64,000 nt of DNA from Bolinopsis microptera. Lineage: Eukaryota; Ctenophora; Tentaculata; Lobata; Bolinopsidae. The position numbers and the translations under genes were made by a program. The DNA is taken from assembly GCF_026151205.1 (NCBI RefSeq), contig NC_087077.1:19341975-19405974 (forward strand), written 5' to 3'. The notes under the pieces are model-generated. The model had not been told where the DNA came from. It ran no database searches and was given only the letters and a program-made list of their open reading frames with translations. Positions within the stretch are counted from its first letter, which is position 1. Every line of letters begins with the position of its first letter. Below, one piece after another: positions 45,002 through 56,000 of the stretch.

Positions 45002-45114
45002 TGTTTAAAAAGCAGCATTGGACTAAATATTGATCATGTCGGTCATTCTACTCGTATCCCATATCCCCTTCCAGTACAACTTTTTATGGTACCGGGGTTG
45101 TGTATGGCACTCGC
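45002..45114 (+). repeat. 113-bp direct repeat, left copy
   Basis: It matches 49509-49621 with only about two differences, from TGTTTAAAAAGCAGCATTGG to TATGGCACTCGC. The pair brackets the REL-type LINE, so it reads as a very long target site duplication; the same 113 bp read on into unrelated flank to the right of the second copy. Confidence 0.9.
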
Positions 45115-46402
45115 GACGAGGGTGTCAAGTTGTTTGGTATTGTTGAAGTAGGTGCTGGTAGTGGAAAGAAGTCCATGAGCTTTAAGAACAGGCGAAAGGA
45201 GGAGATTGACAGCCTGATTGAAAAGAGGAAGCAGTTGAGGAGGAAGAAAAGGAAGGCAAGGAGTGAGATAGAGAAGGATGGTTATGAGGCATTATTGAGA
45301 GTGTTGGCTGGTCGTTTGATGAAGTTGAGGAGGGCTGAGAAAAGGAGACAGAAGCAGAGAGAGATAAGGAGAGTTAGAGGGGATTTTGGACGCGACCCTT
45401 TCAAGACAGTCAAGGGAGTGCTAAATCCAAGTCCAGTGGGGGAGCTTAAGTGTTCAAAGGAGGAGCTAGATGATCACTTGGCCAGAACGTACGGAGATCC
45501 AGCCCGGCAGCAGCCCCTTGGTATACTTGAGGGTCTGCCTGAGTGTGCTCCTGAACCCTCTGTTGCCTTTGACCTCACAACGGTATCCAAGAAGGAGTTT
45601 GAGGAGGTTGTAAAGAAGGCAAGGAGCAAGAGTGCCCCGGGTAACAACGGGATCCCGTACACAGTGTACAAGAGATGTCCTGGTATTGCCAAGAATCTCT
45701 GGGACCTGTTGAGAACTGGATATAAGTTAGAAGAATATCCTGACAATTGTAGGTATTTCGAGGGTGTCTACATCCCAAAGGCGGATGGCGACTTTTCACC
45801 AAGTTCAGGACGGCCTATTTCCCTGGGTAACATTCAAGGGAAGATTTATTTGGCGATCCTGGCGAAGAGGTTGACCAGCTTTGTTGTCTCGAATGGATAT
45901 GTAGACCTCTCTATACAGAAGGGTGGTGTGCCAGGCGTCCGTGGGTGCACGGAGCATTTTGGTGCCATGTGGGAGGTACTGAAGGAAGCAAAGGTCAAGA
46001 AGAAGGATCTGAGTGTGGTATGGCTTGACCTGGCTAACGCTTACGGAGCGGTACCCCATGTTCTGATTGCCAGGGCCCTCCGTTTCTACAACGTCCCCGA
46101 GAAGGTTATCAACATTATCCTACGGTACTTCTCCGGGGTATTCGGAAGGTTCTCCTCAAGATCGGTGACATCAGACTGGCAGCAGTTTGAGATAGGAATC
46201 TTCATGGGGTGTGTGATATCAGTCATCTTGTTTGTCTTGTGCATGAACCTTGGGCATGAACACCTAAAGTCTAAGGTTCCGAGAAGCATTGAGTACATCA
46301 AGGATGACACACCGATACCAACTCTGAAGCTGTTTATGGACGATAGCTGTCTGACGACCGCACGTGCAGAGGATATGCAAACGTTACTCAATGTGTTTCA
46401 GA
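45115..46402 (+). pseudogene. REL-type LINE, reverse transcriptase part
   Basis: The frame is open from the left direct repeat to the array. The N-terminal portion is a basic, probably coiled region (KRKQLRRKKRKARSEIEKD). RT motifs follow: SAPGNNGIPYTVYKRCP, SGRPISLGNIQGKIYLAIL, QKGGVPGVRGCTEHFGAMW, motif A in VVWLDLANAYGAVPH, and motif C in KLFMDDSCLTT (FMDD rather than the usual F/YADD). The QKGGVPGxxGCxEH and WLDLANAYGxVPH wording is typical of REL-bearing clades. The frame reaches NVFQ and then enters the inserted repeat and stops at 46425. A working protein would continue into 47604-48809. Confidence 0.82.
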
Positions 46403-47603
46403 ATGTATTGTTTTTTGTATATTAGAGCTTTAGCCACAGGTAGGTTGGTCTGCACGGAGCCCCACAGTTTCAATTCCTTGTTTAACTAGCCGTACAGCAA
46501 GGATATCCACTGTGCTCACCAGGTTAGGCACATAACCAACACTACCCTGCTAAAGTTAGCTATATACTATGGTTTTCTCGAAAGTATTTCCTTGTATTTG
46601 ACTTTCGTCAAGAAAGTACTCTTACTTTCGGTTCAGATGTTATATAAGCTAGCCTTTATGTGGTCCGCAGGGCGGAGGAACCGCCACACACTTCTCACCC
46701 AGCTACGAATACAATGTATTGTTTTTTGTATATTAGAGCTTTAGCCACAGGTAGGTTGGTCTGCACGGAGCCCCACAGTTTCAATTCCTTGTTTAACTAG
46801 CCGTACAGCAAGGATATCCACTGTGCTCACCAGGTTAGGCACATAACCAACACTACCCTGCTAAAGTTAGCTATATACTATGGTTTTCTCGAAAGTATTT
46901 CCTTGTATTTGACTTTCGTCAAGAAAGTACTCTTACTTTCGGTTCAGATGTTATATAAGCTAGCCTTTATGTGGTCCGCAGGGCGGAGGAACCGCCACAC
47001 ACTTCTCACCCAGCTACGAATACAATGTATTGTTTTTTGTATATTAGAGCTTTAGCCACAGGTAGGTTGGTCTGCACGGAGCCCCACAGTTTCAATTCCT
47101 TGTTTAACTAGCCGTACAGCAAGGATATCCACTGTGCTCACCAGGTTAGGCACATAACCAACACTACCCTGCTAAAGTTAGCTATATACTATGGTTTTCT
47201 CGAAAGTATTTCCTTGTATTTGACTTTCGTCAAGAAAGTACTCTTACTTTCGGTTCAGATGTTATATAAGCTAGCCTTTATGTGGTCCGCAGGGCGGAGG
47301 AACCGCCACACACTTCTCACCCAGCTACGAATACAATGTATTGTTTTTTGTATATTAGAGCTTTAGCCACAGGTAGGTTGGTCTGCACGGAGCCCCACAG
47401 TTTCAATTCCTTGTTTAACTAGCCGTACAGCAAGGATATCCACTGTGCTCACCAGGTTAGGCACATAACCAACACTACCCTGCTAAAGTTAGCTATATAC
47501 TATGGTTTTCTCGAAAGTATTTCCTTGTATTTGACTTTCGTCAAGAAAGTACTCTTACTTTCGGTTCAGATGTTATATAAGCTAGCCTTTATGTGGTCCG
47601 CAG
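46403..47603 (+). repeat. Four tandem copies of a 311-bp repeat inserted in LINE
   Basis: The array begins AATGTATTGTTTTTTG and ends GTGGTCCGCAG. It holds four 268-bp cores separated by three identical 43-bp linkers (GGCGGAGGAACCGCCACAC...CGAATAC); the period is 311 bp and copies look essentially identical. The LINE frame stops at its left edge (NVFQ) and resumes at its right edge (YVDWSRFKLK). A diverged single copy of the middle of the unit lies at 17691-17850, so the unit is an interspersed repeat. TATATAAGC words occur late in each unit. Confidence 0.9.
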
Positions 47604-48809
47604 TACGTGGACTGGTCCAGATTTAAGTTAAAGTCCTCCAAGTCCAGAGCACTGGTGCTGAAGAAGGGAGTGGCTGTGAGGTGGGTTGAGGAGGTAGTGG
47701 GAGGAGAGGAGGAGGTGGAGAGAGAAGAGTTGTGTTTGCAGTTGGGTGGTGAGGTGATTCCGAATGTGTCAGAGAAGCCGATAAAATTCCTTGGGAGATG
47801 GATAAGAGTGGAAGGAAATGACAAATCAGTCATCGACTCAACCAAGGTCGACCTTAACACTTTTCTTCGGAGACTCGATGAAAGTTCCCTTACTGGACTC
47901 CAGAAGTGCTGGGGATATCAGTACATGGTCCTTCCAAAACTGAAGTGGCCTCTTGCCATCTATGATATTCCGATCACAACAGTTACCAGATGGGAACAGA
48001 ATACCAATAGTTTCCTCAGGAAGTGGTTAGGGGTGGGGCACACTCTGAGTGGTCTTTGTCTGTTCAGTCAATCATCCAGTGTGGCCTTACCGGTGAGCAG
48101 TTTGACAGATACATGGAAGATAGAGAAGTGTCGACTGTTGCAATCCTATCAGACATCTAAGGATGACCTGATTAAAGCAGTCAAGCCCCAAGTTCGTTCT
48201 GGTAGAGTTTGGAGGCCTGAGACAGAACTAGAAGAGGCCAGAAGAGATTTGGTCAGTGAATCGGTGCGAGGGATGGTGCAACCTCAAAAAAGAGTTGGCA
48301 TCGGTTTTGGTGACTGGAAAAAACCTTGGGAGAGGATGGATGAGCGGGAAAGAGAGAGGGAGGTTATGCTGAGAGTGAAGGAGAACATTGAAAGAGAGAG
48401 GGAGGTGCAAGTAGGTTCTCTGGAGATGCAGAGTGAGATTGTGGAAACACGGCTGAGGCCGGACCTTGTGATATTCTCAAGGTCGGCAAAGACAGTTATT
48501 TGGTGGGAGCTAACAGTACCATCTGAAGAGCGGATCGCTGAATCGCACGAGTACAAGCTCGACCGATACAGCGGTCTGCAGGCTGAGATTCAGGCGAAAG
48601 GTTGGTGCTGTTATAATGCCGCAGTCGAAGTTGGAGCTAGGGGAGTGGTTGCGCAGAGTTTGGAGAGAGCTGCGAGGAGGATTGGTTTTAGGGGAAGAGA
48701 GCTGAAGAAGCTGGTACGGGACAGCGGGAAAGAGGCAGCCCACTGTTCCAGATGGATTTACTTGTTATCGAGAAAGAGGGAGTGGGAGTTCAGGAAGGTT
48801 GGAGCTTGA
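47604..48809 (+). pseudogene. REL-type LINE, thumb and restriction-like nuclease part
   Basis: It continues the RT protein: YVDWSRFKLKSSKSRALVLK is the usual segment after the RT palm. It is followed by the FLGRWI turn, a Trp/Leu-rich region (WPLAIYDIPITTVTRWEQ) and a charged REERER stretch. The C-terminal nuclease has RPDLVIF, then WWELTVPSEERI, then HEYKLDRYSGL, the R-PD-ELTVP-K arrangement of REL domains, which nick the target site. No clear CCHC knuckle is seen between RT and nuclease. Stop at 48809. Confidence 0.82.
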
Positions 48810-49508
48810 GAGTTCACTATAACATCTAGAGGTACCATAAACGTTATCTCGTCGCCAATTGCGAGCTCTAACGGGTCTCCTCAAGTGACTCTCGGATCAG
48901 ATGGTGGTTCAAGGGTGGACTGCTGGGGCGCCTGACAGGAAACCGTATTGCGATTAAAGCCCCGAAACGGTGTCAGGTTGGTAACTGATGATTCTGATCC
49001 ATGCTCCTGTGAGTTTGCTGTTGTATCTCAACTCGCTAAACTGAGGCATCTCCTCATCTTGGGTGAATATGCGTACATCTTCATACTAAACCCAGGTGCG
49101 GCATGTGTCAGTGAATACGGGAGAGCGGATGCAATAGCGAAGGAGGTGTGGCAAGGCCTAAAAGACACAGTCAGATAGTTGTCAGCTCGCTGACTGTAAG
49201 GGAGAAGGTATATCCGTATTTCGCTGCTACTGATGCAGTCCTTGATCTGGCAATCAAGGCTTCTCTGTTTTTCGTCTAACTATGTACCGTTGGGCTTGTG
49301 GAACCCTTAGTATATGATATAGGGGGGACATACATAGGTTAGAATGGTTTTGTGCACCAAGAGGAGTGAGGGAATGAGGGTTGAAGAGAGAGAGCTAGAG
49401 AGTTGTTAGGGTGGTTAGGATCAGTAGATGGAGTGTTTGGTTGGAGCGTTCTGTTTTTGCTGTATAGCATTTTAGTCACTCCGCATTTTATTAACTGTGT
49501 CTCAACTC
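48810..49508 (+). other. 3' UTR of REL-type LINE
   Basis: A 76-residue frame at 48948-49178 has no recognised motif. The stretch ends directly against the right 113-bp direct repeat, which defines the 3' limit of the element. Confidence 0.6.
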
Positions 49509-49621
49509 TGTTTAAAAAGCAGCATTGGACTAAATATTGATCATGTCGGTCATTTTACTCGTATCCCATATCCCCTTCCAGTACAATTTTTTATGGTACC
49601 GGGGTTGTGTATGGCACTCGC
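49509..49621 (+). repeat. 113-bp direct repeat, right copy
   Basis: Second copy of 45002-45114, offset by 4507 bases. Confidence 0.9.
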
Positions 49622-50063
49622 CAGACAAAAAGATGAAAGATCAAACTTAAAGCTGACTATTGCGAGGCCGGTCATGGATGGCAAAACGATTTAAATTGCT
49701 GACGTTAAAGCAGCCTCTATGACTTACTTACACATATTAAAATATTAATATATGTCGACGAATATCGGCGACATTTATAAGATTAAATTAAATTTTGAAT
49801 CTGACAGAGTTGCATTAGTGACGCTGACATCTTTTTGTATAGACAAATCAGTAGACTATAAACATGACTCGAAATAGAATATTACAATCTCTGTCGACAG
49901 ATTTCGGCGACAGTTAATATAAAAATAAAATATGATTAGCTGTCACCGTGGGACAGACCGTACGTTCTACAAACACTATACTGCTATAAATATATTATTA
50001 TTATAAATATTAATTTTAATATGCAGTTCTACAAACACTATACTGCTATAAATATATTATTAT
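49622..50063. repeat. Intergenic; about 70-bp tandem duplication
   Basis: AGTTCTACAAACACTATACT plus the following AT-rich stretch is duplicated at about 49967-50035 and 50033-50103. The second copy runs into the 3' coding end of the GPCR gene (AATATGCAGTTCT). No gene is seen in the rest. Confidence 0.7.
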
Positions 50064-53000
50064 TTAAACATTATTATAAATATTAATTTTAATATGCAGT
50101 TCTCTTACTCTGTTATTCCTGACGTAGTAGAGAAAGGGGTTGAGAGTGGAGTTAATGAAAGGCATTACAACGTAGAGGGATGAAGCTACTACTCCCCCTG
50201 TTGGACTCCAGCTACCTGTAGTACTACGGGATTATTGAAGAGATTAAAGTTACATGGCACCTGCTGTGCTATATGTTGTACAAAACACAAGTAAATATTG
50301 TAATATTCTGTTTATAACAGTAAGTGTAAGGATTAGAGAGGAAGACCAAGGCAAACTTACTGACAATAGCAGACTCTGATAGAACATTCAGTGTCTTTAA
50401 GAAGCCTACGATTCCCATGAACCACCAGAATATATAGCAGGAAGTAAAGGCTACAGCAAGGAATATCATAGTAACTGCTGCTGTCTGGAAATTATATAAT
50501 TAAACAATTTATTACAAACATGTCCAATCATAATGAATTGGACATGTTTGGGTAGTATTACTGTTGGGCAGTATTTCTCCCATAGCTAATACAGTGTCTA
50601 ATTAAGCTAATTAAGCTAATTAAGCTAATTAAGCTAATTAAGCTAATTAAGCTAATTAAGCTAATTAAGCTAATTAAGCTAATTAAGCTAATTAAGCAAA
50701 TTAAGCTAATTAAGCTAATTAAGGTAATTAAGCTAATTATAACCTGCTTCTCCATCTGCCTCTTCTTCAGCACATTTGTCCTCTTTTGCGAGGAGGAGGA
50801 GCCTCGCGAGAGGTCGTTTAGCTGGATCTTGTTGGCGATTATCTTGTTGGCGAGTAGCAACTTGAAGGTAACCGCAGCACAACATGATACTAGGATAATA
50901 GCTGGCAGGATGACCGGGCAGATGTACAGGAGGAAGTACATGGGAGATATCCACGAGGTACTTTTCTCGAACACTACCTGCGTTATATTTCATTAACTTC
51001 ACCAACAATGATTGCTTTGTTCTAATTTTGCTTCCTTGAGTAATACCTGAATTTCATTAATTAACTTCCTCGAACGATAACTTTTTCCATTTAGTTAACT
51101 CCCTCAGACAATTCCCAATAATCATACTATATATAAAGCGAGACGATATATATATATATATATAATATGTATTAAACGGATTATGTATACAGTATTTGAC
51201 CAAAACCCATAATCATGGGTAGAGTGTACCGCTGCCAGTGTCTCTCTTTTCCAAACAAAAGGAAATGATATTAATTTGAGGAACAGTCCGCTAATGCAAA
51301 TTGATACCGAGAATGAAATCGGTCGCTCGCTTTTTCAAATCAATAAGCTTTATTACAATTCGTAAGCCGTGATCGAATGGAAAAAGCGAGCGACCGATTT
51401 CATTCTCGGTATCAATTTGCATTAGCGGACTGTTCCTCAAATTAATATCATTTCCTTTTGTTTGGAAAAGAGAGACACTGGCAGCGGTACACTCTACCCA
51501 TGATTATGGGTTTTGGTCAAATATCATCTCTTTTTGATTATAATGTCAGGATAATTTACACAGCTAGTCGAAACTTCATTAACAAGGAGGTAATTTCGAC
51601 GATTTCGAAATTCTGCCTTTGAAAACGTTTCCTTGTGTTTAGTTAGGTATTTCTGTCGATAACCGACTGAATATGGCACTTTTTACTCATTCAAGTTGGC
51701 ATTAAATTCGTATATAATGCCATTTAAATATCGTGGAAAGCAGAATATATTCGAAATCACGAATGAGCAAATTTCTCACCTTTCGCACGTGCAAACTTTG
51801 AGCGGACGTCGCGTGCGCATACAATATTGAATCACCGTAAATTTTTGCATTGTGGTATTTAATATATAGTTTGATAAGCATGCAAAGTTTCAGAAGATTT
51901 CAAAAAGAACTTGGATCACAACGGGACTCCAAAGTTGATAAAAATCGTGAAAATCAAAATTTTTAGCGATTTTAGCTATTTTAAATGAATTTGGGCGTGT
52001 CCCCACGTGTGCAACTTTTCGATTTTTAACTTTAAAACTAGCCTATAACACAATTTACACCTTTAAGAAGCAAAATTGAGCTCCACAACCCAAGGGATGG
52101 CCCAACACCAGAGAATACTAATTCACAACTTTTGTGTTTTTATAAAATTATTCTTCAAAAAAGCACTAACTTCAATAGCAAATATCTTTATGAAGGAGCA
52201 AGGTAGGAAACTATTCCGGTAGATTTTCGGAATGCTTGAACAATTATCTAAGATGAAAATGTCTTCAGATTTTGAATAAAATTACTCCTTAATAGTGTAA
52301 AATCGATTTAAAAAGTTGTTACTTTGTCAAAAGTCAAGTTTTAAAAACACTTAACTTGATGACGTCATCAAGTGATGATGATGACGTTAAATTATTTTTC
52401 AATACAATGTAAACTAAAGCTTAAACAATTATCTTTAAAACCTGTGGTTCGAGATGACTGTATCGTTTATACTTTTGAATCTACGGACACTTAAATGTAG
52501 GCTACAATTGATTGCAAAAAGCGTCTATACATATATACATATATATATACATATATATCTACACGACAATCTGTTGTAAAACAGGGGTTCGAGAAAACCC
52601 ACTTCCCGATACTCCTGAAACATGAAATTTTTTTTACAGTCGATTTGGACAAGGTCTAGACGCCCTGCAAAGTTTCAGATCTCTAACTCAATTTTAACAT
52701 GGTTTTTAAGGCACCTGAATATGGCGATTTTGGGTTTTTTACCTAATTTCGTATAACATGCTGGCGCGTATTTTGCGCAGATTTCTTAAAAACCTCCATA
52801 TAACTATTTCTTATTCCTGTCATCTTCAACATTGAATTAGAATGTTTTGAACTTAAATGTACCTGCTGAACTACTTTCGATGAGTCTTAATGCCTGGAAA
52901 ACAATAAAGGGGATATAATCGTATAGGGGGTAAATAGTGTTGTGAATATAAGGGCGACGGTAATGCTTGCCAGCATTGTGATATATATTATATAATACAT

Positions 53001-56000
53001 ATATATATATCCGTACCATTTTACTGACACCACGGCATCAACTTTAACACGACTTTCCGCATAAAACGTAAAAGATATACAACTTGAACTTTTTTGGCTG
53101 GTTCAAATGAATTATTGGCCTTCAAATCAGCATCGGAGTTTTCTACTTTTGAGAAAATCTAATGTTGTTTATTCATTGTGTAAATTTGTATGTAATTGAT
53201 CGATTTGAAAGATTTCAATAAAAAAGCATGAAAAAATAAAAAATTGGCCAAGGAATAAGAATTTGAATGCCCAAAATTTGAACCCCAGTGGTATCAAAAA
53301 CGCGAATTAAATAGTTATTTTAATATATTGAGTCTTGACACCACTTTAGGGTTAGACGGGTTCCTGCTTGTCTAATTAAGTCATATGATTATTATTTCAA
53401 GAAAATTTCTGATTTTTCTGAATAGAATCATATCAATGAAGACAATGTTCTTCATAAGAACATTTTTATCACTGAGCCTATTCAGAAAAAATCAGACATT
53501 TTCTTGAAAGAATCCTCAGACAGTAGTGATACCTCCGAATCTAAAATTAACTTCATCGATCAATAGCTTTTATCTAGTATTTAACGATTTCATTGTCTAG
53601 TCATTGCAGATGAAATTATTTAAATAATGATATGCTCAACCTCCTGTTGTCGCGAGAAATTGAATACAAATTAAATTCAGGTTTTTACGTTAAAATACTG
53701 AAGGTGAAGGTGAAGGTGAAGGTGAAGGTGAAGGTGAAGGTGAAGGTAAAGGTGAATGTGAAGGTGAAGGTGAAGGTGAAGGTGAAGGTGAAGGTGAAGG
53801 TGAAGGTGAAGGTGAAGGTGAAGGTGAAGGTGAAGGTGAAGGTGAAGGTGAAGGTGAAGGTGAAGGTGAAGGTGAAGGTGAAGGTGAAGGTGAAGGTGAA
53901 GGTGAAGGTGAAGGTGAAGGTGAAGGTGAAGGTGAAGGTGAAGGTGAAGGTGAAGGTGAAGGTGAAGGTGAAGGTGAAGGTGAAGGTGAAGGTGAAGGTG
54001 AAGGTGAAGGTGAAGGTGAAGGTGAAGGTGAAGGTGAAGGTGAAGGTGAAGGTGAAGGTGAAGGTGAAGGTGAAGGTGAAGGTGAAGGTGAAGGTGAAGG
54101 TGAAGGTGAAGGTGAAGGTGAAGGTGAAGGTGAAGGTGAAGGTGAAGGTGAAGGTGAAGGTGAAGGTGAAGGTGAAGGTGAAGGTGAAGGTGAAGGTGAA
54201 GGTGAAGGTGAAGGTGAAGGTGAAGGTGAAGGTGAAGGTGAAGGTGAAGGTGAAGGTGAAGGTGAAGGTGAAGGTGAAGGTGAAGGTGAAGGTGAAGGTG
54301 AAGGTGAAGGTGAAGGTGAAGGTGAAGGTGAAGGTGAAGGTGAAGGTGAAGGTGAAGGTGAAGCTTACCGGAATTTGCCAGACGCACATCCTAAACTGAG
54401 AAGAGTAGGTGTAAAGATGGCCCGTCATGAAGGGAACACATGAAATGAGAATGGAGACAGTCCACGCCAACACTACGTATAACTTAACAATCTTCACCAC
54501 CCCTGATCGCTTATACCTGTCAAATCTGAATCATAATTTTCTGTGTAAACAGTATCAGGTGTTCAAGTGGTCAATTGAATCTAATTTTTCATTTTTTTGG
54601 CGACGTATGGTCACCTTATAAACAGGAAACGTTTGCTGTTGGCATTTTTGCCGTTTAACAATCGACCAAATCCACAATTTTACCGCCTACTTTGAAGTTT
54701 GAATGTATCTAAATGAATCGCTTAATGTCTCAAAATTTAAGAATTGTCTGGCGAACAAAAATGTTTTAGCCGTTCAACCTCTCACTGTTTTAACTGCTCT
54801 TGATAAATAAAAGATATTATCAGAGTTTAAATATGACGTTCTACTAAATGGTTAGTGGGTTGTCAGAGGTAAGCATCCTCCGGGTCTAGACTTCAATAAA
54901 CTTAATCATCTTCCAAGCAATCAGTATGTTGTCAACTGGAACTCTATTTTGCCGTCTCGTGGCTCATTATCTTAACTTCCGGCACAGCAGGCTATCTAGA
55001 CAATTCACTGTCATTTCAGGAATAATTCTTCATCAAGCTACCATATAACATCAAATCTTGATATATAACATCAAATAAAGTGGTCATCTAAGTACAGAGG
55101 TCATCTAAAATCTAAATGGTCAATAAAGCGGTTATCTAATCACGGATGGTCGGATACTCATAAATAAGTAGTTATTTGGTTCGCCGCTCATAAATTGAAA
55201 ATGATTCATTGCCCAAATTTGTTCAATAAAACCTGATAGTGATACTAAATTTAGTATTTCAAGAGCTCTTTGACTTTGAGTTTGATCACTGACAATTTAA
55301 ATTAAACCTGGTTTTGAGACAGAAACTTACCTGGTGTGCAAAACGAGCACAACTAATATAGTCTGGTAATCAATGTTTCAAAGCGCTCCTATTTGAAAGA
55401 ATTTATGTCACACTTGCCCTCCACGATAAACATATTACCCACTGAATACAACTGTGTTGAAAAAATTCTCGATTCTTCAGAAAAATATCAGATCAATAAC
55501 GAACCTGAAGGGCTTGTAAACCGCGAGCCATCTGTCCATACCAATCCCAGCGACTATGAAGAGAGTACATCTGGACAACACGTTGAACTGGAAACCTATC
55601 ACATTGCAAATAACCCTGTAATTAATATTAAATCATTTTTATAAGAGAATATCCTAATTATAATATGATCGTATATGCTCTTCAATACCAATATCATTAT
55701 CAATCTAGATTCTAGCTGTAGAATTGAATCCAGTGCATATCTGTATGTAGAGTGTGGCTTTATAATTAATAATATGGAGACTTGACCCAACATATAATTA
55801 ATAATTATCTTCCATTTCATGTTTATGTGTAACGCTTACTTCCAACCATAGGATGGAATTAAAAATGACCCCTGCACGAAAATCTTTCTGTTAAAAATAA
55901 AAATTCGCAAACTTTTTTGTCAAGTCGTCATCATTGTTAACGTAGAGATTTTTGTTTAGAAAACCGGCCATTACAAACGTCATGGTTATCACTGTCATCG

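Larger units (their letters stand above)
45115..49508 (+). mobile_element. REL-endonuclease LINE (NeSL/Utopia-like), interrupted
   Basis: A plus-strand non-LTR element with RT in its first half and a PD-(D/E)xK-type restriction-like endonuclease at the C-terminus. It is split by a 1.2-kb tandem array at 46403-47603. The 5' end is truncated at 45115, directly after the left 113-bp repeat, so the reading frame starts inside the element. The 3' UTR (48810-49508) has no poly(A) tail that I can see. Confidence 0.8.

Noticed and set aside
46403-47603. Tandem small RNA genes (SL, 5S or snRNA)
   Set aside because: No Sm site, 5S internal promoter or known snRNA motif seen in the unit; the GTTTCAATTCC word is only a weak B-box resemblance.
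53632-54500. Frames of KVKV, LHLH and FTFT repeats
   Set aside because: Products of the (GGTGAA)n array. Only the end of the minus frame ([13 protein letters not shown]...CVWQIP) is real, as the TM4 exon of the GPCR.
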